Shown here: positions 11,846 to 23,618 of the stretch, in pieces
Numbering within the stretch: position 1 is the stretch's first letter
Layout: every line of letters starts with the position of its first letter
Assembly (NCBI RefSeq): GCF_002776525.5
Contig: NC_045434.1
Coordinates: 113,894,159 to 113,958,158, forward strand
DNA from: Piliocolobus tephrosceles
Lineage: Eukaryota > Chordata > Mammalia > Primates > Cercopithecidae
Length of the DNA: 64,000 nt
Reading direction: 5' to 3'
Position numbers and translations under genes: made by a program
The notes under the pieces: generated by a model
What the model was told of the DNA's origin: nothing
The model's input: the letters and a program-made list of their open reading frames with translations, nothing else
Database searches by the model: none

Positions 11846-12458
11846 GGGCCAGTATATGACTTTTTTTAAAGGAAGTTCTTGTTCTCTGTAGTTTCACTTT
11901 TGAAGATTCAAAAAATAGTAAGTATAGAATAATTCTTAAATTTACAATTGTAACCAAGGACAGCACAAACTATAATTTGGATCCATTTAAGTATATAGAT
12001 ACTCTATTCTCTTGAACAATGGAAATGCATTTCCCATAGTTTACAGTTTTCCTGACATAGAAATGTTTTGTTGATCTTATCTGGCTGTACTTCTTTGCTT
12101 TGCCCATAGAGGAGGTGCTAAGGACATTTTTCAACAGCATCCCACAGATCAAAGCAACAAGCAGGTGCTTCAGGAAATCTCTAAGATGTGTTGCTGGAAG
12201 TGACACTAAGCTGCAGTATATCCTAATGGGGGTAATTTACTGTGTGAAATTAGAGTTTCAAAGAAAATTACAATAATGAGTTCTGTTGATTTCCTAGGAG
12301 AGTTAAGGTAAAACATGTTGTTACTCTGAAATTTACCATCTGGTCTGGTTTAGAATTAGGCTTCATTGTCAGAGAACCTCATGTCTGGGATGCCCAGGTA
12401 GTACCAAGTCTCTGGGATGCCTCTGGCTTGCAGTTGACCTGGTCTACAGATTATGCTT

Positions 12459-12771
12459 TTTTTTCTTTTCTTTTCTTTTTTTTTTTTTTTGAGGCGGAGT
12501 CTCACTCTGTCCCCCGGGCTGGAGTGCAGTGGCCGGATCTCAGCTCACTGCAAGCTCCACCTCCCGGATTTGCGCCATTCTCCTGCCTCAGCCTCCCGAG
12601 TAGCTGGGACTACAGGCGCCCGCCACCTCACCCGGCTAGTTTTTATATTTTTAGTAGAGACGAGGTTTCACCATGTTAGCCAGGATGGTCTCGATCTCCT
12701 GACCTCATGATCCGCCCGTCTCGGCCTCCCAAAGTGCTGGGATTACAGGCTTGAGCCACCGCGCCCGGCCT
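12459..12771 (-). mobile_element. Young AluY, Old World monkey (AluYRa-like) type
   Basis: Full-length Alu in antisense with its T-rich tail at 12459-12490. It is flanked by the duplication AGATTATGCTT at 12448-12458 and 12772-12782. It carries the variants 'gtggccggatctcagctcactgcaagctcc', 'acctcacccggctagttttt' and 'ggcttgagccaccgcgcccggcc', which I associate with the cercopithecid AluY lineage and not with human AluY. Low divergence fits a recent insertion. Open frames across it are only Alu translations. Confidence 0.9.
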
Positions 12772-14433
12772 AGATTATGCTTCTGCCTGAATTTCTCCAC
12801 CCAGTACTCTCATGCCCACACTCCCAGTTTCCTCTTCCCGGGCCCAAGTTTTTCTCCACAACCCCACAGGGCACTTGCTCTGAGCCTTCAGGAACCAGGA
12901 TGCAACATCTGTGCCTTGAGCCTCTGCTGCTAGATGACAACCTAATGCTGTAGGGATGTGATGCACAGGACCCCTTCCTGAACCCCTAAGCTCATCTTGC
13001 ATTTGGGGCTCAAACATGAAGCTGCCTGATTGCCCTTGCAGAGCCCACCTCCCTGTAAGTACCTTTTCCCTCGGAATTCATTTTGAACCCAGGTTGTTGT
13101 TATTGAACCCAGCCTTTCCATTTGGGTCTGGTATGAGTTAAGAAGTAAAACTTCAGAATAGAGAACTCAAGAAGATAAATCCATAATTAATTAGCAACTT
13201 TTTGGCAGACCTGCGTGTTGGTCTCATGGCTTCCTCTGGTTACTTATGGCTGTAGGTTTCTTAACGCAGGACCTTAAAAGTAGCTATAACATACTGCTCC
13301 TGCATAGATGACTTGTTTTAATTACAGTAACATCAACAGCACTGATATGCTAGAGAAACAGAGTGGACATTTGCCGGAATGTCTTATGAAGAGAGTAGTT
13401 TAAAATGGGTAGTTTTATCAGTATACAGTATCACCATTCTGTCTTCAAAAACTGTTTTATTTTGTGGTTTTTAAATTGACTAAGGGCCGATAAAAATAAA
13501 GAGCTTCAACAAAATAAAAATCATCATTGGTTGAAAATGTTTCATAGGGGAACATGTCAGTATGTTTGTTCGCTCTCGGTTTGAGTAAATAGACCACACT
13601 TTCTCATATTTAATGTTTAGTTTTCACAATGGATTCTTTAATTATTTATTCATTCCCCACTTGTGCCAGGTTGAGCCCTTTACATATCTGGACACCTTTT
13701 ATCCCTAATCTTTAAAACAATTTAGCAAGATATTACTCTTTTATTTGTTTGAGCCAGAAATATTTTTTATGTTAAGTGGTTGCTATGAGCCTGGCTGTGA
13801 ACTAGGTGATGGAAATAAAACAGTGAAGAATCACTTTGATTTTCCTGCCCTTAAGGAATTTTCCATTGTCAGATTGAAAGACCAATGAACAGATCACTGG
13901 CACAGCTTATGTTTTTATATACTCTTCAGGGGTGTCAAAATTTATGCATATATTTTTCATATTGAAGCAGTATTTATGTAAATATATTGAATATCATGCC
14001 TTTTGTCCTAGTCATTTAAAAGTCTTTCATATAGCAATACCTGCACATAATTGAAAAGATCTTTGGCAAGAAAAATAATTGCAGATTTTGCAGAAAAATG
14101 TTGAAAAAACTCATTGACAAGAGAATGGCTAAATCATTGCTATTTATATACACTGAAATGTTACATGGCACTAAAATGAATAAAGTAGCTGTATACATAT
14201 GACATGACTGCTTTATTGTTAATGACAAAAGCATGCTATAGAAAAATCTGTATAGTAGGAATACATTACTTAAAAAGCAAAGGAAAAAAGAAAAATTATG
14301 CCAGAGTCACACCAGATTTTTAGCTGTGGTCCTGTTTAGGCAGAAGAAAGAGGAGTTGTATGAGGGGCATATTTTATGTATTACTGTGTTATTTCAGTCT
14401 GACAAAGTAAACATGTATACCTTTGAAAAAAAT

Positions 14434-14741
14434 TTTTTTTTCTTTGAGACAGAGTCTTGCTCTGTCGCCCAGGCTGGAGTGCAGTGGCACAATCTCGGCT
14501 CACTGCAAGCTCTGCCTCCCAGGTTCACACCGTTCTTCTGCCTCAGCCTCCCAAGTAGCTGGGACTACAGGTGCCCACCACCATGCCCGGCTAATTTTTT
14601 TTCTTTTTTTCTTTTGTATTTTTAGTAGAAACCAGGTTTCACCGTGTTAACCAGGATGGTCTCAATCTCCTGACCTCATGATCCACTTGGCTTGGCCTCC
14701 CAAAGTGCTGGGATTACAGGTGTGAGCCACCACGCCTGGCC
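14434..14741 (-). mobile_element. AluY
   Basis: Full-length antisense Alu with the AluY-type 'ctgcaagctctgcctcc' box, a T-rich lead, and an imperfect flanking duplication (TGAAAAAAATTTT before, TGAAATATTTTT after). The middle linker has a T/C expansion near 14597-14616. Confidence 0.9.
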
Positions 14742-15059
14742 TGAAATATTTTTAAAAGCCAATAAATTTTCATTTTAAATGAGGTGATAGATGCTACAGC
14801 AGAGTTATGTCCGGGGTCCTATGGTGACACAAATGGGACACAGACTAGGGGCCAGAGAAGGCTCCCTGGAGGAGTGGGTGGCCTTACTTGGTTCAGGATG
14901 GTACGTGTCCACCACGTAGAAGACACCGAGAGAACAAAGGCTTCTTGCTCGCAAGCATCCTGGAGGCTTTCCTGGTAGGCCACCTCCAGAGCCTTAACAG
15001 CTTGCCCAGGTCATCCTGGGTTCTTCTTCTTCCTTTAGCCCTCACACAGCATCAGCTAC

Positions 15060-15420
15060 TATTCCTGAACACTCCTCTCCTTTCCACTACTTGCCTGTCT
15101 GTCCTGTAGCCATCTTGGTTCCAGTGCCTCACCTCTCACTTGGATGGCTGAGACAGGCCCCTCAATTGGTCTCCTGGCCCCTTGTCTGTTCCCTATGTCC
15201 TCTTACCCCAGTCTACCCTTCACTTTACTTTAAAAATGCAGTTTTGGCTCTGTGATTGTCCTTCCCACACTTTCTCAATGGTCCTTCCTAGCTTCTGGAA
15301 TGTAAGCCACCTTTCTAAAGCAGGTTTGCAGAACCCTTTGTCTACCTTTCCCACCTGCCTCACAAAATAGCTCTTATTTATGTTATCCAGGATGATTTTC
15401 ATTTCTTTACAGCTGCCAGT
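15060..15420 (+). mobile_element. L2-like remnant
   Basis: C/T-rich text such as 'caattggtctcctggccccttgtctg' and 'cagttttggctctgtgattgtcc' resembles internal L2 3' sequence in sense. Boundaries are vague. Confidence 0.35.
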
Positions 15421-16095
15421 CTTCTTACTCACCAAGGGATAGACAAAGGGAAAGAAAGAAAATTCACGACATGGATTTACTCTAGTTGATTGTTGGCCTA
15501 TTGACTTCCAGATATTCTTACCAGCTATGTCTGTTTCTGGGAGTTAATGTACCTCAGAGTTTCCTATTATTTTGTGGTAACAAGTTAGAAATTAATACAT
15601 TGCAGGAAAATAGTCTTCTTAGTGTCTGTAGATATGTTTGCTTTTGTAAAAGTTCTTGAGTGGGTGTTTCCAATGACAAGTCAGAATCCCCACAAAGAGG
15701 ATTTAAGAATCTGGCATTAGTTTGTATACTTGTCTATTCCAGATCCGGATACACTCCGCCTTTATAGAATACACATTGTTCTAAAAACACCACATTGACT
15801 AAACAGTCTTTATTTACTTTGGCTAAATGTAGAGTTAATGGATGGACTCAGTGTACAATAGGACAGACCCAAAACTGAGTCCCAGTTCTCAGACTCACTT
15901 TAGGATACTGCATGCTGTCTTTCCATTCCTCCTTATCTGCTGAATTTGCATATTTGTTATTTCTCTATTAGTGAATAGTAATAAATAACCCCTGTTAAGC
16001 AGAAAATGGGAGTTGGTCTCAGTTTGTTGATTTTCAGAAATGTTTGTCCTTATAAAATACAGTCCATTTAGGGCTAAACTAATAGACTATCATCT

Positions 16096-16110
16096 GGCTC
16101 CCTCTAGTGG
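16096..16110 (-). promoter_or_regulatory. Candidate CTCF-like motif (minus strand)
   Basis: The minus strand reads CCACTAGAGGGAGCC, one change away from the CTCF core at the usually conserved C. It is a weak candidate without context support. Confidence 0.25.
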
Positions 16111-16150
16111 ACACTCATGAAAAAAAATCAAGCTATAATTTTCTGAGAGA

Positions 16151-16174
16151 GGTGGTGTGGTGTGGTGTGGTGTG
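16151..16174 (+). repeat. (GGTGT)n short tandem repeat
   Basis: Roughly five GGTGT-type pentamers in a row, with paired G-runs. Confidence 0.85.
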
Positions 16175-17219
16175 TTGTTCTGGTTGTTGGTGGGGGAAAA
16201 GGAATAGAAAATGCATTCTAATTTTGTAGATACATTGTAGTTATTATAGAAAATATCCCTAAGGAGTAAAATGCATTGCTGTATAAAATACGTAATAGAA
16301 TAGTAATAATAAAAGACATAGCTCTGTAGTACTGCTATTCCTATTTTTCTTGTTATTAAGTAGTGATATATGCTGGGACCACAGTGTAAACTAGAATCAG
16401 AGGCAGATTTCACCCCATAGCTTTCTAACAGTGATATATTAGGTTAAGATGCATGCTAAAGTAAAGCAATGTAGTTAGTTCAAGGGTCTGGATACCGTAC
16501 TGATTATTCCATAACCTCCCCAAAGTTAGACTTTTTGCCTAATAGTGAATAATTTTGGTATTTTAGCAAGCAATTATTTTTATTTTGAATTAACGAATTT
16601 TGATAAATGTGTTAGTATTCATTCTTGATCTTCTGAATTTACGAACTCACTGTCAATGCTTTGTCTTTATTATGGGGAATTAATGGATATCAAGTTTTAT
16701 CTGATTGGTTGTATATGTTTTGACATTAGATGTTCAGCATAGTTAACCAGGAAGAAACTGCATGAAGGGTTTCAATTGTATTTCCCTTTTCTTTTTTTAG
16801 TGTCACATCAGGGGGCTAGAGTTAGAATATAGAATTTTGGGGTCAGTAAATTAGCTCATCTAGTCACCATGTCCTTTGCTTCTTTCTAACCCTTTGGAAC
16901 CATCCTAAAGAGCTTTGCTCCCTTCTCTTTTGTTTATGTAACAAATTTTCTTAATTTTTTAAAAAAATTAACAAATAAAAATTGTATGTTTCGATCTTGT
17001 GTAACATGTTGGTTTGAAATATGTATATGTTGTGGAATGGTTAACTGGAGCTAATTAACATATGCATTACATCACATATTTTTTATTGTAATAAGAACAC
17101 TTAAAATGTATCCTTTTTGCAGTTTTCAAGAATGCAATATATTATCATCTACATGTAATTCAATTAAGTGTTATCTTTGTATAATAACTTTATTTTACAT
17201 GATAATAAAAATTCGCATT

Positions 17220-17385
17220 TACTGAGTTAAGCATATGATGGGCATGATCGCATTTAATTCTTTCAGTGACTCCATGAAGCAGTTAGCTATTGTCTGCATT
17301 TTACAGAGGCTAGTAAAGGTGAGCATAGCTGAAAACTCGTAAGTCAGGGTTGCAGGTATTCTTACTCCAAAGCCAGGAGTTTCTA
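17220..17385 (-). mobile_element. MIR SINE fragment
   Basis: Antisense MIR: 'catttaattctttcagtgactccatgaagcag...cattttacagaggctagtaaagg...gtcagggttgcagg...ctccaaagccagg'. Confidence 0.55.
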
Positions 17386-17669
17386 ACTGCAACCGTATAT
17401 ATATGGTACCACTTCCTGAAGTGGGTGAGCTATAAGTGTATGTGTGGCTAGTACTCTCATGAACCTTCTACAGAGTGTTGGAGATTTTTTATGTTCCTGT
17501 CTCTGAAGTAAGGAATTAGATTACCTTAATTTGGAAGCAGATTTTTGCCTTTTCTCGTTTTTTACTATCATTCTGAATAAGCCTTATGGTAGAACCTCTT
17601 TAAGTTTTGTTTGTTAAAATTTTGAGAGTTAGGATGCATTATACCTATTATCATAAAAATAGACTTTAT

Positions 17670-17975
17670 GGCCAGGCACGGTGGCTCACACTTGTAATCC
17701 CAGCACTTTGGGAGGCCAAGGCAGGTGGATCACTTGAGGCCAGGAGTCCGAGATCAGCCTGGCCAACATAGCGAAACCCCATCTCTACTAAAAATAGGAA
17801 CATTAGCCAGGCATGGTCATGTGTGCCTGTAATCCCAGCTACTAGAGAGGCTGAGGCATGACAATCGCTTGAACCTGGGAGGCAGAGGTTGTAGTGAGCC
17901 AAGATGGCACCACTGTACTCCAGCCTGGGCAACAGAGTGAGACTCTGTCTCAAAAAAGAAATAAACAAACAAGAA
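17670..17975 (+). mobile_element. AluS
   Basis: Full-length sense Alu from 'ggccaggcacggtgg' to 'gagactctgtctc', then an A-rich tail broken by C and G. It has AluS-type diagnostic text and several private changes. No perfect flanking duplication is visible. Confidence 0.9.
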
Positions 17976-18224
17976 CAAACTTGATGAGAAAAATACATTT
18001 TAGATAAATGGCTTTCTCACTAAGTCTTCGAAAGAGACAATCTTAGGACAAAAGATTGAAGGAAGGGTAAAGTTGCTAGCAGGGCACATTTAACATTTAG
18101 GTTTAGGTACTGAAGATCTTTATAAGGAATCTTGGAAGCAGAATTAAGGTTAATTTAGAAAACTTTTTCTGAAACCACTCAGAATTAAATTAAGGCAATT
18201 TCCTTAAAGTTGGTGATTAAACAG

Positions 18225-18435
18225 AATAGCTACTATTTAGATAGTTTACGTGCTAGCTTATTGAATCCTCACGATAATGTAGTGGTTGTTAATAATCTAC
18301 CTGTTATTGTAGGCATTACCTAGATGATGAAACAAAAGCTCAGAGAAGTTAAGTATTTTGCCCAAAGGTACCTGGCCAATAAATGGTAAACTGAGGATTT
18401 AGACTCAAGTGGTCTGGCCCAAGAGCCCACCCACA
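18225..18435 (-). mobile_element. MIR SINE
   Basis: A well-preserved antisense MIR: 'ttgaatcctcacgataatg...gatgatgaaacaaaagctcagagaagttaagtattttgcccaaagg...aactgaggatttagactcaagtggtctggcc'. Confidence 0.65.
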
Positions 18436-18457
18436 CTCTCACCTGCTTTGCTATATA

Positions 18458-18655
18458 GCAGGACTGTCCAATAGAACTTTCTGTGATGATGGAAATTTTT
18501 GATCACTGTGTAGTTCATTACAGTGGCCACATGTGTGTGGCTACTGAACACTTAAAATGTGGCTAGTGCAACTGCAGAACTGGGATTTTTGTTTTTAAAA
18601 TTTAAATTAATTTAAATAGCCTCATGTGCTTAGTGGGTACTCTACTGGAGAATAT
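18458..18655 (+). mobile_element. hAT-Charlie non-autonomous DNA element
   Basis: Starts 'caggactgtccaatagaactttctgtgatgatgg' and continues 'ggccacatgtgtgtggctactgaacacttaaaatgtggctagtgcaactg', the recognisable text of the MER5/MER58 group of small hAT elements. The right end is a degraded inverse of the left. The exact subfamily is not assigned. Confidence 0.6.
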
Positions 18656-18976
18656 AGCTTCCCAGAATCTTTCAGATTCTGTAAAAGTAGAGACAGAAGT
18701 TGCTTGGGGTCACCCAGGCTAACTTGGTGTTACACTCATAAAGAATCTGCAACTCAAATGGGTTAGTAATCTGCTTAAAGTAATAAAGAAAGGAACAAAA
18801 TTATAATCCAGGTGTTTATACTTCCCAATCACAGCCCTTCTCATTCTGGACGTCTTTGACATCTGCAAATTTATGTTTCTGCTGCTATGGTTAATATTAG
18901 ATTGAAAAAGTTTTGGAAAAAGAAATCTTATCTTTTCTGAACTACTTGTCTAATTAGTATTTTCCTCTTTTCTCAG

Positions 18977-19035
18977 GTTATAGAAACATTATCACGACTT
19001 TCTCGAACACCTATAGCCTTGGCCACAGGAATCAG
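18977..19035 (+). CDS. VAV3: VAV3 exon, residues ~108-127 (end of CH domain)
   Basis: 59 nt between a 'ttttctcag' acceptor and a 'gtaag' donor. It encodes VIETLSRLSRTPIALATGI plus two bases of an Arg codon. This is the last helix of the CH domain and the start of the linker to the acidic region. In VAV proteins the CH domain helps hold the DH-PH unit in the closed form. It probably corresponds to coding exon 3, since residues 1-107 need earlier exons that are not in the window. It starts in phase 0 and ends in phase 2. Confidence 0.96.
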
Positions 19036-21146
19036 GTAAGCTCTGTTTTCGTTGTTCATGTGTCGCACTGAGTTCAGTGTAATGATTCATTGTTAAGTGG
19101 TTACTATTTGTGAAGCACCTTGCACACAGGTGCTAAGTCTCATTCATGAAGAGTGCCTGGTATGTAAGTATCCTGTACACATTTGAAATTAATTGAATAA
19201 CACATTGACTAAACATTGTTCTAAATTCACAGGTGACTGTCACTGGTGTGGTTCTTTTTTATTTTTTATTTTTTTTTAACTTTCCTCCAACATTTCTGTA
19301 CATATGATTCATTAAAGTAAACACAAATGCTTAAGTAAATAAGTATTTTAAAAGATGTTGTAATATGTTTTTTCCTATAGAGTAGAACATAATAACTCAT
19401 AGCTTTTAGGAGTTTAAGAAATAATCAGACAAGTATAAAACATGTGTACAAGAACGTGTATTGAAAGTTCAGTAGTAAATTAAAAACCTGGACGTAAATT
19501 GGTTCAATATAGTATGGCATCTCCTTGCAGTGGAGTATTATGCAGTTGATAAGCATAAAAATATAGATGTGTATGTTGTGTTGAGCCTTTTCTGTTTCAG
19601 ATACTACATACTTAAGTTAGATCAGTCAGTGAAAATGTATTATATAAGCAACGTGAGGAAATAAGGAAAAATAGTCTCTACACAGCCAGGTTTCATGGAA
19701 ATGGAATGGATTTGTTTTTTACCTTCTTTATTCAGTGCTCCATATTTCTGTCTCCAGCCATCACAGTCATTTTTCTGTGTCCAGCTCACATTCACATTCT
19801 AAGGGAGAGGATCCAAGAAGGACTTAGCAGGATTCTCTGCACTGGCTACAAAGCACAGTGAGCTCAGGAAAGATGCCCTGCTGGTACCAGACCTTTCTCA
19901 GAAATGGGCCATGAATTTGGCAGCGTTCTATGTATGTGGTCTGTCAGCTCCTTCTAATTTGCTCTTCAATACATTCATACCTTCCATGTAAATATATATT
20001 TTATATTATATGTAAACATTTTTTAAAAGCATCACGTTTTTATCTATTCTCAATTCTGAAAAAATGTAAGTCAGAAGATTTTTCTCCTTTTTAATTTTTC
20101 TGTATATTTTCTACATTGAACTTGCATAATAAAATATGCCTTAATTTGTAAAAAAATGATTTTGAGACTACATTTCTCACACGCTGATTTATTTGAAAAA
20201 CCTAGTCTCCTCAAATGTCTTCAGTATTAAATTAATCCATAAGTCAATGTGAAACTCTGCTTTTTAATATAACTAGTAATTATTTAAAGCTTATTTATTA
20301 TTTTGATGGATCCTCTTGTTTTAATGAAACTTGTGATATGCTAGCTGCCTGAAAAGAGTAGAATTTTTGGCACAGTATACTTCCTGTGATTTTGTTAGAC
20401 ATAAATTAGGGCAGTATACTGAGGACATAGTACCATGATGCAAACAAGGAAGCCACACAGTGGGAATAAGGAGATACATTAAAGTGCGATTTTCTTGAAT
20501 AGGGAACAAAGAAAACACTCTGTTCTCTCCAAGGTCTGGTTGACTCATTTGTCTAAGAAATGAAAATAAAATATACAGCTTAAATACCCTAAAGTCTGAG
20601 CAGAAATGTTAGGGTCAATGACCGTATATGTAAAGGGCACAATGATTTTGTCTTCCACTAGTTTTCATCTACACTAGATGTAGATGAAACGGAGCCATGG
20701 AGGGATGATTGTTACCAAATTATTTGTTATCAGATCCCATAGCTGAAAAGAGAGGGTGCTGAAGGCAAGGGTACATGCACAGCTGTTTGTTGTCTGACTT
20801 GGGGTGCTTCAGTGGGTGAGATGACCCTGCAGGTATGTGGCAAGTGGGAGATCAGATAAGCACGTTATTATGACCCCCTGCACGTGTGACTGTGGTGACC
20901 CGCTGTAATTGCTTCAGATGATTTCAGGTGGCAGGTGTTACAGCCTCCCTCGGGGAACCCCAGACACAGACACAGCCACTGAGCACTTTAGTGCTTAGGA
21001 CTTTAGGGAAAGCCCTAGACATTGATAGACATGGTGACTGATCTGACCATTTTGGCATCAGGCAACTTACATATTTAGTGAGAGATAAATGCCCAGCCTG
21101 ACTGTTGCTCATTGACTCATGTTTTTTTTTTTCCCTGTCTTCCTAG
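19036..21146 (+). other. VAV3: VAV3 intron (2.1 kb)
   Basis: GT-AG, phase 2. No clear young repeat. 19500-19650 has faint similarity to very old L1. A perfect short hairpin lies at 20661-20690. The rest shows nothing recognisable. Confidence 0.9.
20661..20690. other. Short inverted repeat (hairpin)
   Basis: TTTCATCTACA and its exact complement TGTAGATGAAA are separated by a loop of a few bases, giving an 11-bp perfect stem. It is too short for a microRNA precursor and has no terminator context. Confidence 0.7.
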
Positions 21147-21212
21147 GCCCTTCCCAACAGAAGAAAGCATTAACGATGAAGATGTCTACAAAGGCCTTCC
21201 TGATTTAATAGA
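21147..21212 (+). CDS. VAV3: VAV3 exon, residues ~127-149 (acidic linker, Y141)
   Basis: 66 nt from a 'ttcctag' acceptor to a 'gtatgt' donor. It encodes RPFPTEESINDEDVYKGLPD and the next two residues, ending two bases into an Asp codon. Tyr141 sits in an acidic context and corresponds to VAV1 Tyr142, one of three tyrosines whose phosphorylation releases autoinhibition. The residue just before it is Val here, whereas the human protein as I remember it has Ile. The exon is short and keeps phase 2 on both sides, so it is also symmetric. Confidence 0.97.
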
Positions 21213-21929
21213 GTATGTTGAACATTTTGAGCAAAATTTAGCCACTGCCAATTTATGCGTCCATTGTGGGTTTTAACTGTGGATGTTGAAGTAAGCTATC
21301 AGAAGGAGGAAAAGTGGCTTAATTCCTGATTAACCTTAAACTGGCGATGGAAAGCTTTACAAGAAAATGTACTTCAACTGATCTTTAGTTCCTGTTTTGT
21401 GTCCCCCATGAAGAATAAAGAAACTTATTCTAATGAAGTAAAATTTCAAAGTTTCTCAAAGTTAAGACAGAAGTAGTAGATAAAATTGGAGTTGGACAAT
21501 TAGGGAACAGTTTAAAAGAAACAGAATCTGCTGCTGGAGTTGTGGGATACATAGTGCATGCCTTATAAGTTCAAAGAAGGGAGAGATAAGTGTGGGCTGG
21601 AACTGTTTGGGATGTTTTAGTAGATGGTGTTTATTCTGAACAGAGAATCCTTTTGGGCTTTATTATTTAATAGTCAAGAGAAGCAAAAGGTCCTTGCAGC
21701 CGATTATCTTCTGCTGATTGAGTGACTTGTACAGATTACAAATAAATATAAGCATGAGCCTTACTCCTCAAGGAACTGATGACATAGATCAGGCATGTTT
21801 GCAAGGAATCATAATAAGAAATAGATTATGCCCCAAGACACATTCAAATGCTATGGAACTTCATCCATTCATTCATCGATCCTTCCTCATACACCCAACA
21901 CACTGGGCTTGTTTTAGCTTTGTGACCTT

Positions 21930-22240
21930 TACACCTGCTATTCTTTCCGCCTATTTGACTGACCCCTCAGCATTCAAGTCTTTGCTCAGATTTCTTTCTA
22001 CAGAGAGGCCTTCTCTGACTACCCTGTCTAAAATTGCCACCACCCCCTCACATTGCTATGTTTTTACAGCATTTGCCAGTGCCTGAGACAGTCTTGGTTT
22101 GCTTCATTTATTGTGTCTCCTCATTAGAAGGTAAACTTTTGTGAGGTGTGGGACTTTGCTTTGTTCATGGCTGTATTCCTAGAACTTCACAGTGTCTGGC
22201 ATATAGTAGGTAGTCAATAAGTATTTGTTTTCTAAATTAA
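21930..22240 (+). mobile_element. L2 LINE 3' end
   Basis: One of the clearest L2 copies here: 'agagaggccttctctgactaccctgtctaaaattgcc' followed by 'ccagtgcctgagac' and the end 'ctggcatatagtaggtagtcaataagtatttg'. The open frame across 21718-22086 is only a chance reading of this element. Confidence 0.75.
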
Positions 22241-22299
22241 CAAGTCAAAACTTTATCTAGCATCTACTGTTTGCTAGGGATTACCTGGCAATAATAATA

Positions 22300-22505
22300 A
22301 TAATAAGAGCTTACTGAGTTTCCATTTGTGTGCTAACCAGGTTATATGCACTATGTTATGTAATACCGCAATATTACTAGGTTGTTATTATATCTTCACA
22401 GTTTGAAAGTGAGAAAACTGAATTTTGAAAAGTCTAGTTACTTGCTGAAGGTAATATTGCCAGTAAATTATAACTTTGGATTTGAACTCAGACACCTCTT
22501 ATTCT
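22300..22505 (-). mobile_element. MIR SINE
   Basis: Antisense MIR text such as 'tgaaagtgagaaaactgaattttgaaaagtctagttacttgctgaaggt...tttggatttgaactcag'. Confidence 0.6.
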
Positions 22506-22864
22506 AGAGCAGAGTTTGTTAGTCACAGTCCCAACTTCCAGGTACACCCTGACTTGCCCCCTCAGAGCTTTTAGTAGAAGAGCAGAGGGGGTGAGCGTGC
22601 CTACTGCAGTCACACGGGTGGATGGCCAGCAGCTCCTTCCAGGGTGGGTGGTCTTCAGAGTGACCTTTCAGTCTTATATTTTAAATATCTATTAAGAATA
22701 GTTTCTTATCTCTTAAAATCTCTAAGAACTCACTAACAGTAAGCAAGATAGTGCCAGTTGTTTTACTGAATTGGTTGTAGTCTTCATAAAGTGACTAAGA
22801 TTATTGGTAATGTATTCAGATTGTTTAAAGTAAGGAAAATGTTTAATTTCTAGTGCTGTGATGC

Positions 22865-22865
<1 letters not shown>

Positions 22866-22887
<22 letters not shown>
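22866..22887 (+). repeat. (TA)n microsatellite at an Alu tail
   Basis: About 11 TA units immediately before the T-tract of the antisense AluS. It is a common product of Alu tail or target mutation. Confidence 0.9.
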
Positions 22888-22904
<17 letters not shown>

Positions 22905-23185
22905 TGGTAACAGAGTCTTGCTCTGGCACCCAGGCTAGAGTGTGGTGGCATGATCTCAGCTCACTGCAACTTCCACCTCCCGGGTTCAAGTGATTCTCTC
23001 GCCTCAGCCTCCCAAGTAGCCAGGATTACAGGTGCCTGCCACTGCGTCCAGCTAATTTTTAATTTTTAGTCGAGACGGAGTTTCACTGTGTTAGCCAGGA
23101 TGGTCTCGAACTCCTGACCTGGTGATCCACCCGCCTCGGTGTCCTAATGTGCTGGGACTACAGGCATGAACCACCACGCCCAGGG
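22888..23185 (-). mobile_element. AluS (antisense)
   Basis: Full-length antisense Alu from the T-tract to 'caccacgcccaggg', with 'ctcactgcaacttccacctcccgggttcaagtgattctc' of AluS type and a moderate load of mutations. Confidence 0.9.
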
Positions 23186-23335
23186 AATATTCTTTTTTAA
23201 CCCATACCAGTGGTGACTTACACCTATAAATTTTTATAGCTTCCCTGTCTTGTTCTTTTCACTGATGTTATTTAGGCAGAATTGATGTCAGGATAAATCC
23301 ATCGAGGATGCGTTCCTAGCTAAATTTGGAGAAAA

Positions 23336-23392
23336 CTGAATTGGCTTCCTGAGATGCCGATTGGTTTCCTGAATTGGCTGCTCTGAGATGCC
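23336..23392 (+). repeat. Imperfect 23/24-bp direct repeat
   Basis: CTGAATTGGCTTCCTGAGATGCC at 23336-23358 recurs as a near copy with one insertion and few changes at 23369-23392, about 33 bp downstream. Confidence 0.8.
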
Positions 23393-23449
23393 AGCCCTTG
23401 CTCTGTGAGAGGCAGTCTGCTTTAAATTTCTACCTGGTGGCCGAAGGTC

Positions 23450-23578
23450 CAAATGTATTTGCAGGATTAAAAAAAAAGTATTTATTTAATATCCCAAGAG
23501 TGTTCTCCAACTTCTGGACTCAAGCAATCTACCCCCTTGGCCTCCCAAAGTTCGGGGATAAAAGGCAACGTAGGGTTA

Positions 23579-23612
<34 letters not shown>
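23450..23612. mobile_element. Poly-A-ended block with an antisense Alu right-arm fragment
   Basis: 23497-23570 matches part of an Alu right arm in antisense, yet it is followed by 31 A on the same strand (23582-23612). An antisense Alu should have poly-T at its left, so the A-tail belongs to something else, perhaps a retroposed transcript that contained antisense Alu. Similar words CCAAATGTATT (from about 23450) and CCAATGTATT (from 23616) could be a weak target duplication. Confidence 0.4.

Positions 23613-23618
<6 letters not shown>

Larger units (their letters stand above)
1..18976 (+). other. VAV3: VAV3 intron upstream of the first visible exon (partial)
   Basis: All sequence left of the acceptor at 18976 is intron of the same gene by inference, because the first exon here starts at about codon 108 and no earlier VAV3 coding sequence is visible. 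Contents: a composite L1 (1-4345), MER5A (5561-5738), L2 pieces (near 6100, 9900, 10800, 15200), MIR pieces, two antisense AluY copies (12459 and 14434), an A34 run at 7145, a G-quadruplex sequence at 8031 and a TG repeat at 11163. Stretches such as 4346-5550, 8070-9870 and 15430-17200 look like unique intron with no recognisable gene. Weak, very old L1-like similarity lies near 14130-14270. Confidence 0.85.

Noticed and set aside
12428..12710. Open frames with 'SLTLSPGLECSG'-like text
   Set aside because: They are standard Alu translations. The same applies to frames at 14326, 17666, 24130, 44530, 50367 and 58282.
20661..20690. Hairpin considered as a microRNA or terminator
   Set aside because: An 11-bp stem with a tiny loop is too short for a microRNA precursor, and Rho-independent terminators do not apply to this genome.
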